From an uncultured Oscillospiraceae bacterium (GTDB taxonomy: Bacteria; Bacillota; Clostridia; Oscillospirales; Oscillospiraceae): a DNA stretch of 32,916 bases. The translations under genes and the position numbers were made by a program. The stretch's first letter is position 1. The number at the start of each line of letters is the position of its first letter. The notes beneath the pieces are model-generated. The model saw only the letters and a program-made list of their open reading frames with translations, was not told the DNA's origin and did no database searches. The stretch covers positions 1 through 32,916 of the forward strand of contig CAKTIM010000022.1 of NCBI GenBank assembly GCA_934565795.1. The letters are read 5' to 3'. Positions 7,371 to 15,559 of this stretch are shown one piece after another.

Positions 7371-7401
7371 ATTATAAATACCGATAGTTACAACCGGTCA
7401 A
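7371..7401 (-). promoter_or_regulatory. Dehydrogenase operon promoter with a 19-bp spacer (MerR-type)
   Basis: On the minus strand TTGACC (7396-7401) and TATAAT (7371-7376) are 19 bp apart, longer than the optimum. The spacer carries an imperfect dyad, ACCG-N11-CGGT. Overlong spacers with a dyad between the hexamers are the mark of promoters activated by MerR-family regulators. No MerR gene is in the window. Confidence 0.6.
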
Positions 7402-7408
7402 GCGTTTT

Positions 7409-7437
7409 TTCACAAAATATTGAAAATATTTTGTGAA
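7409..7437. promoter_or_regulatory. Perfect 13-bp inverted repeat upstream of the dehydrogenase promoter
   Basis: TTCACAAAATATT (7409-7421), a 3-bp spacer and AATATTTTGTGAA (7425-7437) form a perfect palindrome just upstream of the -35 hexamer. No U run follows on either strand, so it is not a terminator. It resembles a regulator operator. The half-site order TCACA...TGTGA is opposite to Rex or Crp sites, so no regulator is named. Confidence 0.6.
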
Positions 7438-7469
7438 CGGGAATGCAAAAAACCGTTCGGCCCCAGCGG

Positions 7470-8162
7470 TTATGTTGTGGCGCGGAAGCGGTAGCCGGCG
7501 CCCCAGATGGTTTGGATGTGGCGGGGGGCGACTGGGTTTTCTTCGATTTTTTCGCGGAGGCGGTTGATGTGGACGGCCACGGTGGCGTTGTCGCCCATGG
7601 CGTCCAGGCCCCAGACGCGCTCGTACAGGGTTTCCCGGTCGAAAACCATGTCCGCGTTCAGCATGAGGAAGAGCAGAAGCTCATACTCCTTGTTCTTCAG
7701 CTCTACCTCTCGGTCTTTTACGTAGACCCGGTGGGTGTCGGTGTTGATGCGCACGTTGCCCAGGGTGATTTCTGCGGTGCTCTTTTCCCGGCCGGTGAGG
7801 CGGCGGTACTGGGCCAGGTTGGCCTTGACCCTGGCCCCCAGCACGCTGGGGGAAAAGGGCTTTTCAATATAGTCGTCCGCCCCCAGGCCCAGGCCGCGAA
7901 TCTAATCGATGTCCTCCCGCCGGGCGGTGACCATCAGCACGGGGATATCCAGCTGCTCCCACAGGCGGCGGCAGACGGCAAAGCCGTCCATTCCCGGCAG
8001 CATCACGTCCAGCAGGATCAGGCTGAATTCTCCGCTCAGCCCCCAGCTCAGGCCGGTGACGCCGTCCGGGGCGATCTCCACCTGAAAGTGGTCGATTTCC
8101 AGATAGTCCCGCTCGATCTCCGCAATGGCGGGGTCGTCCTCTACAATGAGAATTTTATCCAT
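7470..8162 (-). pseudogene. OmpR-family response regulator interrupted by an in-frame TAG
   Basis: The frame gives a 230-codon regulator with the receiver acidic pair E8-D9-D10, phosphoacceptor D52 (LLDVMLPGMDG), T79 and K101 (YIEKPF), then a winged-helix DNA-binding domain (LKNKEYELLLFLMLN, VAVHINRLREKIE, TIWGAGYRF). Codon 87 is TAG (7902-7904), where relatives usually have lysine (DIDKIRGLGLGADDY). A single A-to-T change in AAG would explain it. Everything else is intact, so the change is recent, suppressed, or an error. TAG ends other genes here. The start overlaps the kinase stop by 8 bp. Confidence 0.8.
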
Positions 8163-9588
8163 GGGCCGTCCCTCCTTTGGGAAGCAGAATGGTGATTTTT
8201 AAGCCTGTAGGGCTGCAATTTTCCGCCGGTACGCTGCCGCCCAGCTGCTGCACCGCCCCTGCCACAATGGCCAGGCCCAGGCCGCTTCCCTTGTGGGGAT
8301 TCTGCCGGGCGGGGTCGCTGCGGTAGAACGCCTCGAAAAGATGGGGCAGCGCCTCCTCCGGCACGCCGGGGCCGTCGTCGGCAAAACAAAGTACATATTG
8401 CGCGCCTTGGGGATACAGCTGGATTTTCAGCTGCCCCTGGGCGTCTTTTTTATATTTCAGGCTGTTTTCCAGGATGTTGGCTGTGATCCGGCGCAGCTGC
8501 ACCGGGTCGGCCACCAAGGTGGCAGGCTCCAGCGCCAGCTCCACCGTCAGCCCTGCCTGGGCGCATTCCTCCCGGCAGGCGTCCACGGCGCTGCGGACGC
8601 TCTCGTCCAGCCGCACCTCCCGGCGATCCTCCGGGTATTCCCCCAGCTCCATTTTGGAGAACAGGAACAGCTGGGACACCAGATGGTCGATGTCCTCCGC
8701 CTTGGCCTTGATGGTGGTCAGGTAGCGCTGCTGCATCTGGGGGGTCTTGGCCACGCCGTCCAGCAGCCCCTCCACATAGGCCTGGATGGAGGTCAGGGGG
8801 GAGCGGATGTCGTGGGAAATTCCGGCCAGCAGGGTCTTGCGGCTGCGCTCCTGATTTTGCAGCTGACGCACGGATTCGCGCAGGTGCCAGGCCATTTCGT
8901 TGAAGTCCTGGCAGATGGGCAGGAATTCGTCCTGCCGGTCGTAGGCGATCCGATAGTCCAGGTTTCCGTCGCGCAGCTGGTGCACGCCCTGGGTCAGGGT
9001 ATCCAGCGGCTCCTGGATGCGGCGGAATACGAATTTGGTCAAGAAGCGGTTGGTCAGCAGAATGGACAGGAGGATCACCAGCCTCACCACCGCCGCGCTC
9101 AGTCCCAGCATCAGCTTCAGGGGCCGCAGGCCCCGCTTCCCGGCGCTGCCGCCGAAGATGCACAGCTGATATTGCCGGCCGCTGGCCGCCGTCTCCCACA
9201 AAAACAGGCTGCGCCCGTTCCGGGTGACGGTCACGTCGCCCCCCAGCTGCTGCGCCGCCTCCAGCAGGGCCAGGTCATCCTCGCCCAGGCTGCCGTGGGC
9301 ATACACGTCGCTGCCATCGGCGCGGACGGAAAGGGCCATGTCATTGCCCGTCAGGAAGGATTCCAGTCCCTCCAGGCTGTCGCCCTTCTCCAGCCGCTTT
9401 TCCGCCATCTGGGTCACCACGGTGCACACCCGCTCAAAATCCTCCCGGTCGCTGATGCCCAGGTCGGTACCGTACAGCAGCGTCAGCCACACCGCCCCCA
9501 CACACAGCAGTCCCACCAGCAACGTCACCGCCGCCGGAACCAAAATCATAAACAAATTCGACCAAAACAGCCGCTTCCGTATCGTCAT
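8155..9588 (-). CDS. Sensor histidine kinase
   Basis: The 477-residue kinase has a transmembrane helix at about 8-38, an extracytoplasmic sensor domain of some 115 residues, a second helix near 155-180, a HAMP linker, the HisKA H-box LLAGISHDIRSPLTS with H259, and a HATPase domain with the N box RITANILENSLKY and glycine boxes FADDGPGVPEE and GSGLGLAIV. The ATG at 9588 follows AAAGGAG; the upstream open frame is only repeat sequence. It phosphorylates the partner regulator, whose gene overlaps its end. The signal is unknown. If the regulator is truncated, the kinase is an orphan. Confidence 0.93.
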   Translation of the reverse strand: MTIRKRLFWSNLFMILVPAAVTLLVGLLCVGAVWLTLLYGTDLGISDREDFERVCTVVTQMAEKRLEKGDSLEGLESFLTGNDMALSVRADGSDVYAHGSLGEDDLALLEAAQQLGGDVTVTRNGRSLFLWETAASGRQYQLCIFGGSAGKRGLRPLKLMLGLSAAVVRLVILLSILLTNRFLTKFVFRRIQEPLDTLTQGVHQLRDGNLDYRIAYDRQDEFLPICQDFNEMAWHLRESVRQLQNQERSRKTLLAGISHDIRSPLTSIQAYVEGLLDGVAKTPQMQQRYLTTIKAKAEDIDHLVSQLFLFSKMELGEYPEDRREVRLDESVRSAVDACREECAQAGLTVELALEPATLVADPVQLRRITANILENSLKYKKDAQGQLKIQLYPQGAQYVLCFADDGPGVPEEALPHLFEAFYRSDPARQNPHKGSGLGLAIVAGAVQQLGGSVPAENCSPTGLKITILLPKGGTAHG

Positions 9589-9599
9589 GGGTGATTCTC

Positions 9600-10540
9600 C
9601 TTTGTATTTTGTAGGTGGCGGCAGGCTGCCGCCCCGCAGCGTTGCGGTTTTGAGGGCAGTACGTTCAATGGTACACGCCAATCCGTAGGGGCGGATATTA
9701 GCCGCCCGCAACGTCGCGGGATTGAGCTGTCAGTTGAATGGAAATAGTCAAAAGCTTTTGAGTCCGTAGGGGGCGGCAATCTGTCGCCCCTCAATGTTGC
9801 CATTTCGATAGTAGTTCGTTGAATGGCACCAGGCGACGGCTCCCTCCAAAAGCTTCCCTTGGGGGAAGCTGGCAGCCCGTAGGGCTGACTGAAGAGGGCT
9901 ACCGCAGTTGGTTCTTTATTAAGGGCAGGTTGAATGGCATGCACCCTATCCGTAGTAGCCTATATCCATTAAAGTTTTACTCTATGTGGTGAAGATTGAT
10001 GCATGTTTAACTTAAAGCCTCCTCTATCAAAGATAAAACTTTAACAGATATGGGCTAGTAGGGGCGGATACCAGCCGCCCGCAGCGTCGCGGAATTGAGC
10101 TGCCGGTTGAATGGACATTACCAAAAATTTTTGAGTTCGTAGGGGGCGGCAATTTGTCGCCCCGCCGGGTACCGGGATTGAGCGGTTGGTCTGTACAGCT
10201 CACGTTCGTTGGGTTGCGGGCGGCTGGTATCCGCCCCTACGGACTCAGAATGTTTGACATTCTACCTTTTTAGTGAAATCTCTCTCTAAACCATTACCTG
10301 AGTGCCCTCTTCAGTCGCTGAGGCGACAGCTTCCCCCTCAGGGAAGCTTGGGGATGTACCCTTGAGGTTATACGTTCATCTTTTTTGCTATCGAAACCGT
10401 TGGGTTGAGGGTCGACAAATTGCCGACCCCTACGGAGGGGTGTGCTATTCAACGGACTGCTATCGAAACCGATTGGTTGCGGGCGGCTGGTATCCGCCCC
10501 TACGGGTGGGGGGCGGAGAAAGTGTAATTTTATTTTAGTA
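9600..10540. repeat. Intergenic mosaic repeat block 4 (longest)
   Basis: The gap 9589-10666 holds no gene. It is a tandem mosaic: GTAGGTGGCGGCAGGCTGCC near 9611, GTAGGGGCGGATATTAGCC near 9687, GTAGGGGGCGGCAATCTGTC near 9767, an AAGCTTCCCTTGGGGGAAGC hairpin near 9850, a MITE (9953-10060), further GTAGGGGGCGGCAATTTGTC near 10139, CGGGCGGCTGGTATCCGCCC near 10219 and 10483, the GAGTGCCCTCTTCAGTCGCT unit near 10302, and GGGTCGACAAATTGCCGACC near 10408. The ORFs crossing it are repeat-derived. Confidence 0.85.
9953..10060. mobile_element. 104-bp MITE, family A, with TA target duplication
   Basis: TA (9953-9954) and TA (10059-10060) flank 9955-10058. The ends are inverted repeats: GTAGCCTATATCCATTAAAG on the left, and CTAGCCCATATCTGTTAAAG as the complement of the right. 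Removing the element with one TA restores an uninterrupted repeat unit, TCCG-TA-GGGGCGGATACC. TA duplication and shared ends with the IS630-type remnant at 128-162 point to mobilisation by an IS630-family transposase. Confidence 0.78.
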
Positions 10541-10666
10541 CACACCATATGAGAATGTATAAACTCCTGATTAACTGCGGCGAAAAGTTTATCTCCAGTT
10601 TATCTTTGGAAAAGGCGGAGTTTAACCCCCGGCGGTATGATGGGGGCACCCAAAGTAAGGAGGGCT

Positions 10667-11275
10667 ATGATGATGAAGAAACTGAATGAAAAAATCATGC
10701 ATTGGAATTTTAAAAGGCTGTGGATTTGCTTTCTGGTGATCTCCCTTTGCGCGGCGCTGGTGGGCGGCGGCGTTTCGGCGGTGCTGCTGCGGCCGCAGCT
10801 TTCTGAGGCGGTGAACGCCCTGCGGCAGGAGGAGCAGGACGGGCAAAATGATGAAGCCCGCCGCAACGGCGAGCGGGGCGAGGGCAAGCGGCGCTTTGAG
10901 CATCTGGCCATCTCCGAGCCGAGCCGGGCGGCCAAGGCGGCGGTGGGAATCACGGCGGCGGCCGCGCTGGTGCAGGGAATCGCCTACTGGCTGCTGACGG
11001 CGGCCTGGGTCTACCGGCTGGCACGGGAGGCGGACATGAATGGCCTGCTGTGGTGCCTGCTGACACTGGCGGGGAATCTGGCGGCGGCGGTGCTGTTCTT
11101 CGTTCTGCGCAGCTTCCTGCGCAGCGCCTGCCCGGTGTGCGGCGCGTATCAGCAAAAGGGCGTTTTCTGCCGCCGGTGCGGTGAGCCGATGGAGCAGTGC
11201 TGCCCCCAGTGCGGCGGAAAGACCGGGCTGAGCGACCGCTTCTGCCCCACCTGCGGCAATAAGCTGGAGCAGTGA
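10667..11275 (+). CDS. Zinc-ribbon integral membrane protein
   Basis: The 202-residue product has three predicted membrane segments: one near the N terminus (LWICFLVISLCAALVGGGVS), one mid-protein (AAAALVQGIAYWLLTAAWVY), and one at GLLWCLLTLAGNLAAAVLFF. A soluble C-terminal tail has two zinc-ribbon knuckle pairs, CPVCG/CRRCG and CPQCG/CPTCG. Residues 35-75 are charged (EEQDGQNDEARRNGERGEGK) and likely extracytoplasmic. AAGGAGGG precedes ATGATGATG at 10667. It overlaps the next gene by one base, so it is the first gene of a cell-envelope operon. I do not recognise a characterised family. Confidence 0.75.
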   Translation: MMMKKLNEKIMHWNFKRLWICFLVISLCAALVGGGVSAVLLRPQLSEAVNALRQEEQDGQNDEARRNGERGEGKRRFEHLAISEPSRAAKAAVGITAAAALVQGIAYWLLTAAWVYRLAREADMNGLLWCLLTLAGNLAAAVLFFVLRSFLRSACPVCGAYQQKGVFCRRCGEPMEQCCPQCGGKTGLSDRFCPTCGNKLEQ

Positions 11276-11826
11276 TGATGACGCTGGAGCTTGGAATTCT
11301 GGATTCGATCCAGCGCCTGCGCGGCCCGGTGATGGATCGCGCCATGGTATTCATCACCCGGCTGGGGGACACGGGGGCGGTCTGGCTGCTGCTGGCGCTG
11401 GTGCTGCTGCTCATCCCCAAGACCCGCCGGTACGGCGCGGTGATGGCGGTGAGCCTGGCGCTGGAGGTGCTGTGCTGCAATGTGCTGCTCAAGCCGCTGG
11501 CGGCACGGGTGCGTCCCTGCGACGTGAACACCGGCATCGCGCTCCTGGTGCCCTGCCCGACGGATTACTCCTTCCCCTCCGGGCACACCGGGGCATCCTT
11601 TGCAGCCGTCGGCGCGCTGCTGCGCTGCAAAAGCAGGCTGTGGCTCCCGGCGCTGGCGCTGGCCTGCCTGATCGCCTTTTCCAGACTTTATCTGTACGTT
11701 CACTACCCGTCGGATGTGCTTGGCGGGATATTGCTGGGCCTTGCCGCCGGATTTGCAGGGGAGCGGGCGGTGAACCTGGCCCAGCGGCGCATAGGAGCGC
11801 GGGTCGGCAATGGAAAGGGAAAATAG
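11275..11826 (+). CDS. PAP2-family membrane phosphatase
   Basis: The 183-residue protein has the three signature motifs of the type 2 phosphatidic acid phosphatase superfamily: KPLAARVRP, SFPSGHTG and SRLYLYVHYPSD, whose two histidines and arginine form the phosphohistidine site. Several hydrophobic helices place it in the membrane. Likely substrates are lipid or undecaprenyl pyrophosphates. Start codon options are GTG 11272, ATG 11275 and ATG 11278; I use 11275, where TGA of the previous gene overlaps ATG. Coupling with a flippase gene suggests carrier-lipid recycling in surface-glycan assembly; that is inference. Confidence 0.9.
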   Translation: MMTLELGILDSIQRLRGPVMDRAMVFITRLGDTGAVWLLLALVLLLIPKTRRYGAVMAVSLALEVLCCNVLLKPLAARVRPCDVNTGIALLVPCPTDYSFPSGHTGASFAAVGALLRCKSRLWLPALALACLIAFSRLYLYVHYPSDVLGGILLGLAAGFAGERAVNLAQRRIGARVGNGKGK

Positions 11827-13222
11827 CAAGTACGACGCCCTATTGGGCAATACCTTCCTGATCAGCCTGGGCACCTTCGGCTCCAAGCTGCTCACCTTTG
11901 TGATGGTGCGCTTTTACACCGGCGTGCTGTCGCCTGCAGATTACGGCACCGCCGACCTGATTATGCAGACCTGCAATCTGCTGCTGCCGGTGGTGTCGCT
12001 GGGCATTGCCAACGGCGTGTTCCGCTTCGCTCTGGAGCAGCGGGCGCAGCGCGGCAGCATCTTCTCCGCCGGACTGCTCACCATCTGCTTCGGCGGGGCA
12101 GTGCTCCTTGCCGTCGCGCCGCTGCTGCCGGACGTGGCGGGAATGGGGGATTACACCGCGCTGATCTGCGGCTACACCCTGGCCTCCTGCCTGCACAGCC
12201 TGTGCGCCCAGTACGTCCGGGCGGAGGGAAACACGGCGCTGTTCGCCGGGCAGGGGATTCTGAACACGGCGCTGGTGATCCTGTTCAATATCGTGCTGCT
12301 GATCCCCTGCCGGATGGGCGTGCGGGGCTATGTGCTGTCCGTGGCGCTGGCGGACGGGGTGTGCGCGGTGTATCTGACCCTCCGGCAGCGGCTCTGGCGT
12401 CTGGTGACCCTCCGGCCCGACCGGGCGCTTCTGGGCCAGCTGCTGCGCTACAGCCTCCCGCTGATCCCCACCACGATCTTCTGGTGGATCACCGGGGTAT
12501 CCGACCGCTATATGATCGCGGAGGGCCTGGGAGCGGACGCGGCGGGGCTGTATGCCGTGGCCTGCAAAATTCCAACAATTCTGACGCTTCTTTCCACCGT
12601 TTTCCTGGAGGCGTGGCAGTTTTCCGCTATTTCGGAGGCGGGAAGCAGCGGGCAGGACTACGTGGACTTCTATTCGAGGGTGTGGAGCGCATTTCTGGCG
12701 GTCATGTTCCTGGCCGGGGGCCTGATCATCGCGTTTTGCCCGGCGGAGATTCGGCTGCTGTCGGCCCAGCGCTATTTTACCGCCTGGAAATATGTGCCGG
12801 TGCTGACCATGGCCATGATCTTCTCTGCCTTTGCCGCCTTTATGGGCAGCGCCTATGTGGTGACAAAGCGCAGTACCCTGTCCTTCCGCACGGCCCTGTG
12901 GGGGGCCGGGGCCAACATCGGCCTGAACCTGCTGCTGATCCCGCGCCTGGGCATCCAGGGCGCGGCGGTGGCCACCCTGGCGAGCTATTTGCTCTGCTTT
13001 TCCATCCGGGTTTTCAGCGTCCGAAAGCTGATCCCCTTTCAGCTCTGCACCGGCCGCCTGCTGGCCAGCGCCGGGGTGCTGACCGCTCAGACGCTGCTGT
13101 GCTTCTGCACCCATCCGCTCCAGCCGGCGGGGCAGCTGCTGTGCTTGCTGCTGTTGCTGGCGCTGAATCGGAAGACCCTTCCGGCGGTGTGGCAGAAAAT
13201 CATTCATTTAAGGAAGCTCTGA
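11810..13222 (+). CDS. Polysaccharide flippase (MOP superfamily, Wzx-like)
   Basis: The 470-residue protein begins with KYDALLGNTFLISLGTFGSK, the typical start of oligosaccharide flippases, and continues as a chain of about 12-14 hydrophobic helices with the mid-protein motif RYSLPLIPTTIFWWITGVSDRY. Such proteins flip lipid-linked oligosaccharides across the membrane. It overlaps the PAP2 gene by 17 bp. Its last codons and TGA stop lie in the end of a MITE (from 13211), so the final few residues, LRKL, are element-encoded; the ancestral C terminus may have been slightly different. The transported glycan is unknown. Confidence 0.88.
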   Translation: MERENSKYDALLGNTFLISLGTFGSKLLTFVMVRFYTGVLSPADYGTADLIMQTCNLLLPVVSLGIANGVFRFALEQRAQRGSIFSAGLLTICFGGAVLLAVAPLLPDVAGMGDYTALICGYTLASCLHSLCAQYVRAEGNTALFAGQGILNTALVILFNIVLLIPCRMGVRGYVLSVALADGVCAVYLTLRQRLWRLVTLRPDRALLGQLLRYSLPLIPTTIFWWITGVSDRYMIAEGLGADAAGLYAVACKIPTILTLLSTVFLEAWQFSAISEAGSSGQDYVDFYSRVWSAFLAVMFLAGGLIIAFCPAEIRLLSAQRYFTAWKYVPVLTMAMIFSAFAAFMGSAYVVTKRSTLSFRTALWGAGANIGLNLLLIPRLGIQGAAVATLASYLLCFSIRVFSVRKLIPFQLCTGRLLASAGVLTAQTLLCFCTHPLQPAGQLLCLLLLLALNRKTLPAVWQKIIHLRKL

Positions 13223-13431
13223 TTAAATCGGCAAGAGCTGGCAGCGAGGAATTTTGCTCCCAGGCAAGGGCTGGAAAGTGGCGGAATACTTTGTGTACCC
13301 GCAAGGGGTATGCCGCATCCGTAAGCCAGCTTACGCTGGCAACGGCTGCGCAATATTTCCCACTTTTCAGCCCGCAGTATGGGAGTAAAAGACCCGCTGT
13401 CCAGCCGCAGACGATTTATTCAGAGATTCCT
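13211..13431. mobile_element. MITE-like element, family B copy 2
   Basis: The ends AGGAAGCTCTGATTAAATCG and, as complement of the right end, AGGAATCTCTGAATAAATCG match the copy at 7196-7359. TA flanks both sides (13209-13210 and 13432-13433). The interior contains small hairpins (TACCCGCAAGGGGTA; GTAAGCCAGCTTACGCTGGC) and no gene. It overlaps the stop codon of the flippase gene. Confidence 0.7.
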
Positions 13432-13473
13432 TAAGCATCTTCGGAAGCAGTGACGCCCGCCGTGAAATTCCGA

Positions 13474-13502
13474 TTGACGAAAACGACAAAAATGGATATA
13501 CT
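13474..13502 (+). promoter_or_regulatory. Promoter of the debranching-enzyme gene
   Basis: TTGACG (13474-13479) and TATACT (13497-13502) are 17 bp apart. Transcription should begin near 13509, about 56 nt before the start codon. Confidence 0.75.
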
Positions 13503-13516
13503 TTACATATGAACTG

Positions 13517-13540
13517 CCGGGAGACGGAGGCGTCTCCCGG
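13517..13540 (+). promoter_or_regulatory. 5'-end hairpin of the debranching-enzyme mRNA
   Basis: A perfect 10-bp stem (13517-13526 with 13531-13540) with a GAGG loop forms within about 10 nt of the predicted transcription start, followed by AATTTTG. It could protect the 5' end of the mRNA or act as a weak early terminator. Confidence 0.6.
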
Positions 13541-13564
13541 AATTTTGTATGGCGGGGGTTCGGT

Positions 13565-15508
13565 ATGCGCTTTGTATTCGGAAAACAGGAGATGCGCACA
13601 TTGGCGCGCAGTCAGGAGAGCTGCTTTCTGCTGACCAATGGGCTGGGGGGCTATGCCTCGCTGACGGCGGCCTATTCGGCCAATCGCTGCGACCAGGGGC
13701 TGCTGATCGCGGCGGTGCGCGCGCCCAACGAGCGGGTATCGCTGGTGCACCGCATGAGCGAGCGGCTGAACGTGGAGGGGCGGGACTATTTTCTCTCCAC
13801 CCAGGAGTTTACCGACGGCACCGCCCCGGAGGAGGGCTATAAGAGCCTGAGCTTCTTCAGCTTTGACAATCTCCCCCACTGGCGCTATCACATCGGCGGC
13901 GTCCGGGTCAGCCGCACCATGGCCATGACCTATGGGCAGAATACCACCGCCGTTCTGTACCGGGTGGAGAACCACTCCGGCCAGAGCTGCACCCTCACCG
14001 CCGAGCCGTTTGTGAAGTTCGCCCCCAAGGAGCAGGCCGCCCAGGCCGTGCCCCAGGTGGAGTACGCGGCGGGGAAAATCACCTGCGGGGCAAACGCACT
14101 GCACATCACCACCACCGGCCAGCTGCGCCAGACCCCGCCCCGCGCCCAGTGGCTGGCCTACCCGGAGGACGCCAAGGACGGGCGGCCCGGCCGGGGCGTC
14201 ACCGTGTCCGTCTGCGTGGCGGAATTCACGGTAGAGGCGGGGCAGAGCCGGGAATTCAGCATCATCTTCTCCAACCGCCGCCAGTTCCTCACCGCCGAGG
14301 AAATCCTCTCTACCCAGCTGCGCCACCAGGGCGAGCTGGAGAGCCGGGCGGGCTTCCGCGACCCGGTGGCCCGGCAGCTGGCCGTCAGCGCCGACGCCTT
14401 CATCGTCCGCCGGGCTTCCACCAACGGCATGACCATCCTGGCGGGGTATCCCCTGTTCAGCGACTGGGGGCGGCACACCATGATCGCCCTCACCGGCTGT
14501 GCCCTGGCCACCGGCCGGTTCGTGGACGCGGCCAGCATTCTTCGTACCTTCCTGGCCTACGAAAAGGACGGCCTGGTGCCCAACCTCTTCCCGGAGGGGG
14601 GCAAGGATCCGGTGTATAATACCGTGGACGCCGCCTTGCTTCTCATCGACGCGGTGTGGCAGTTCGTCCGCCGCAGCGGCAACTGGGAATTCGTCCAGGA
14701 GGCCTATCCCACCCTGGAGCGGATCATCGCCGCCTACCGCCGGGGCACCCACCACGCCATCTACATGGATGAGGACGGCCTGATCCACGCCGGAGAGGGC
14801 AGCGACCAAGTGACCTGGATGGACGTGTGCGTCCAGGGCATCCTCCCCACCCCCCGCCACGGAAAGCCCGTGGAGGTGAACGCCTACTGGTATAACGCCT
14901 TGAAGATCATGGAGGAATTCTCCCAGCACTTCGGCATTTCTGACCGGGATTACGGCGAACTGGCCCGACGGGTGCGGGATTCCTTCGTATCCAAATTCTT
15001 TATGGAGGAGCGGGGCTACCTGCGCGACGTGCTCTCCGGCACCCATGCCGACGAGCAGCTGCGCTGCAACCAGATCTGGGCCCTGAGCCTGCCCTATACC
15101 ATGCTCAGCCGGGATCAGGAGCGGCGGGCGCTTCACGCGGTGGAGCGTAGCCTCTTCACCCCCTGCGGCCTGCGCACCCTGTCCCCCGCCGACCCGGAGT
15201 TCCGAGGCTTCTACGGCGGCGACCAGATGACCCGGGATCTGGCCTACCACCAGGGCACCGCCTGGGTATTCCCCCTGGGTGCCTATTACCTGGCCTATCT
15301 GAAAGTCCGCGGCAGCACCCCGGAGGCCAAAGCCGACGTCCGCGCCCAGCTGGCCGCCATGGAACCCATGCTCCGCGAGGGCTGCGTCGGCCAGCTCCCC
15401 GAAATCTACGACGGCTCCAACCCCGGCATCGGCAAAGGCTGCTTCGCCCAAGCCTGGAGCGTCGGCGAAATCCTGCGCGTATACGAAGCCATCGATAAAA
15501 ACGGATGA
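13565..15508 (+). CDS. Glycogen debranching enzyme, GH133-like amylo-alpha-1,6-glucosidase
   Basis: The 647-residue protein has an N-terminal beta-rich domain (FLLTNGLGGYASLTAAYSAN) followed by a C-terminal six-hairpin catalytic domain (LAGYPLFSDWGRHTMIALTG, NTVDAALLLIDAVWQF, GSDQVTWMDV, NAYWYNAL, CNQIWALSLPYTML, FAQAWSVGEILR). This is the order of single-function bacterial and archaeal debranching enzymes, which remove alpha-1,6-linked glucose branches of glycogen. No signal peptide is present, so it should act in the cytosol. DWGRHT carries histidine where, from memory, relatives usually have aspartate; this may affect activity. GGCGGGGG precedes the ATG. It is transcribed alone from a good promoter. 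Confidence 0.88.
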   Translation: MRFVFGKQEMRTLARSQESCFLLTNGLGGYASLTAAYSANRCDQGLLIAAVRAPNERVSLVHRMSERLNVEGRDYFLSTQEFTDGTAPEEGYKSLSFFSFDNLPHWRYHIGGVRVSRTMAMTYGQNTTAVLYRVENHSGQSCTLTAEPFVKFAPKEQAAQAVPQVEYAAGKITCGANALHITTTGQLRQTPPRAQWLAYPEDAKDGRPGRGVTVSVCVAEFTVEAGQSREFSIIFSNRRQFLTAEEILSTQLRHQGELESRAGFRDPVARQLAVSADAFIVRRASTNGMTILAGYPLFSDWGRHTMIALTGCALATGRFVDAASILRTFLAYEKDGLVPNLFPEGGKDPVYNTVDAALLLIDAVWQFVRRSGNWEFVQEAYPTLERIIAAYRRGTHHAIYMDEDGLIHAGEGSDQVTWMDVCVQGILPTPRHGKPVEVNAYWYNALKIMEEFSQHFGISDRDYGELARRVRDSFVSKFFMEERGYLRDVLSGTHADEQLRCNQIWALSLPYTMLSRDQERRALHAVERSLFTPCGLRTLSPADPEFRGFYGGDQMTRDLAYHQGTAWVFPLGAYYLAYLKVRGSTPEAKADVRAQLAAMEPMLREGCVGQLPEIYDGSNPGIGKGCFAQAWSVGEILRVYEAIDKNG

Positions 15509-15559
15509 TCCATTGCGGCTTTGACAGCAGAACGGTGAATGGAACCAACCAAAACAACT

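Noticed and set aside
7409..7437. Rho-independent terminator of the two-component operon
   Set aside because: The hairpin is AT-rich and is not followed by a U run on the minus strand; an operator is more likely.
9600..10540. Possible CRISPR array because of many short repeats
   Set aside because: Repeats differ in sequence, spacing and orientation and form palindromes; there are no regular unique spacers and no cas genes.
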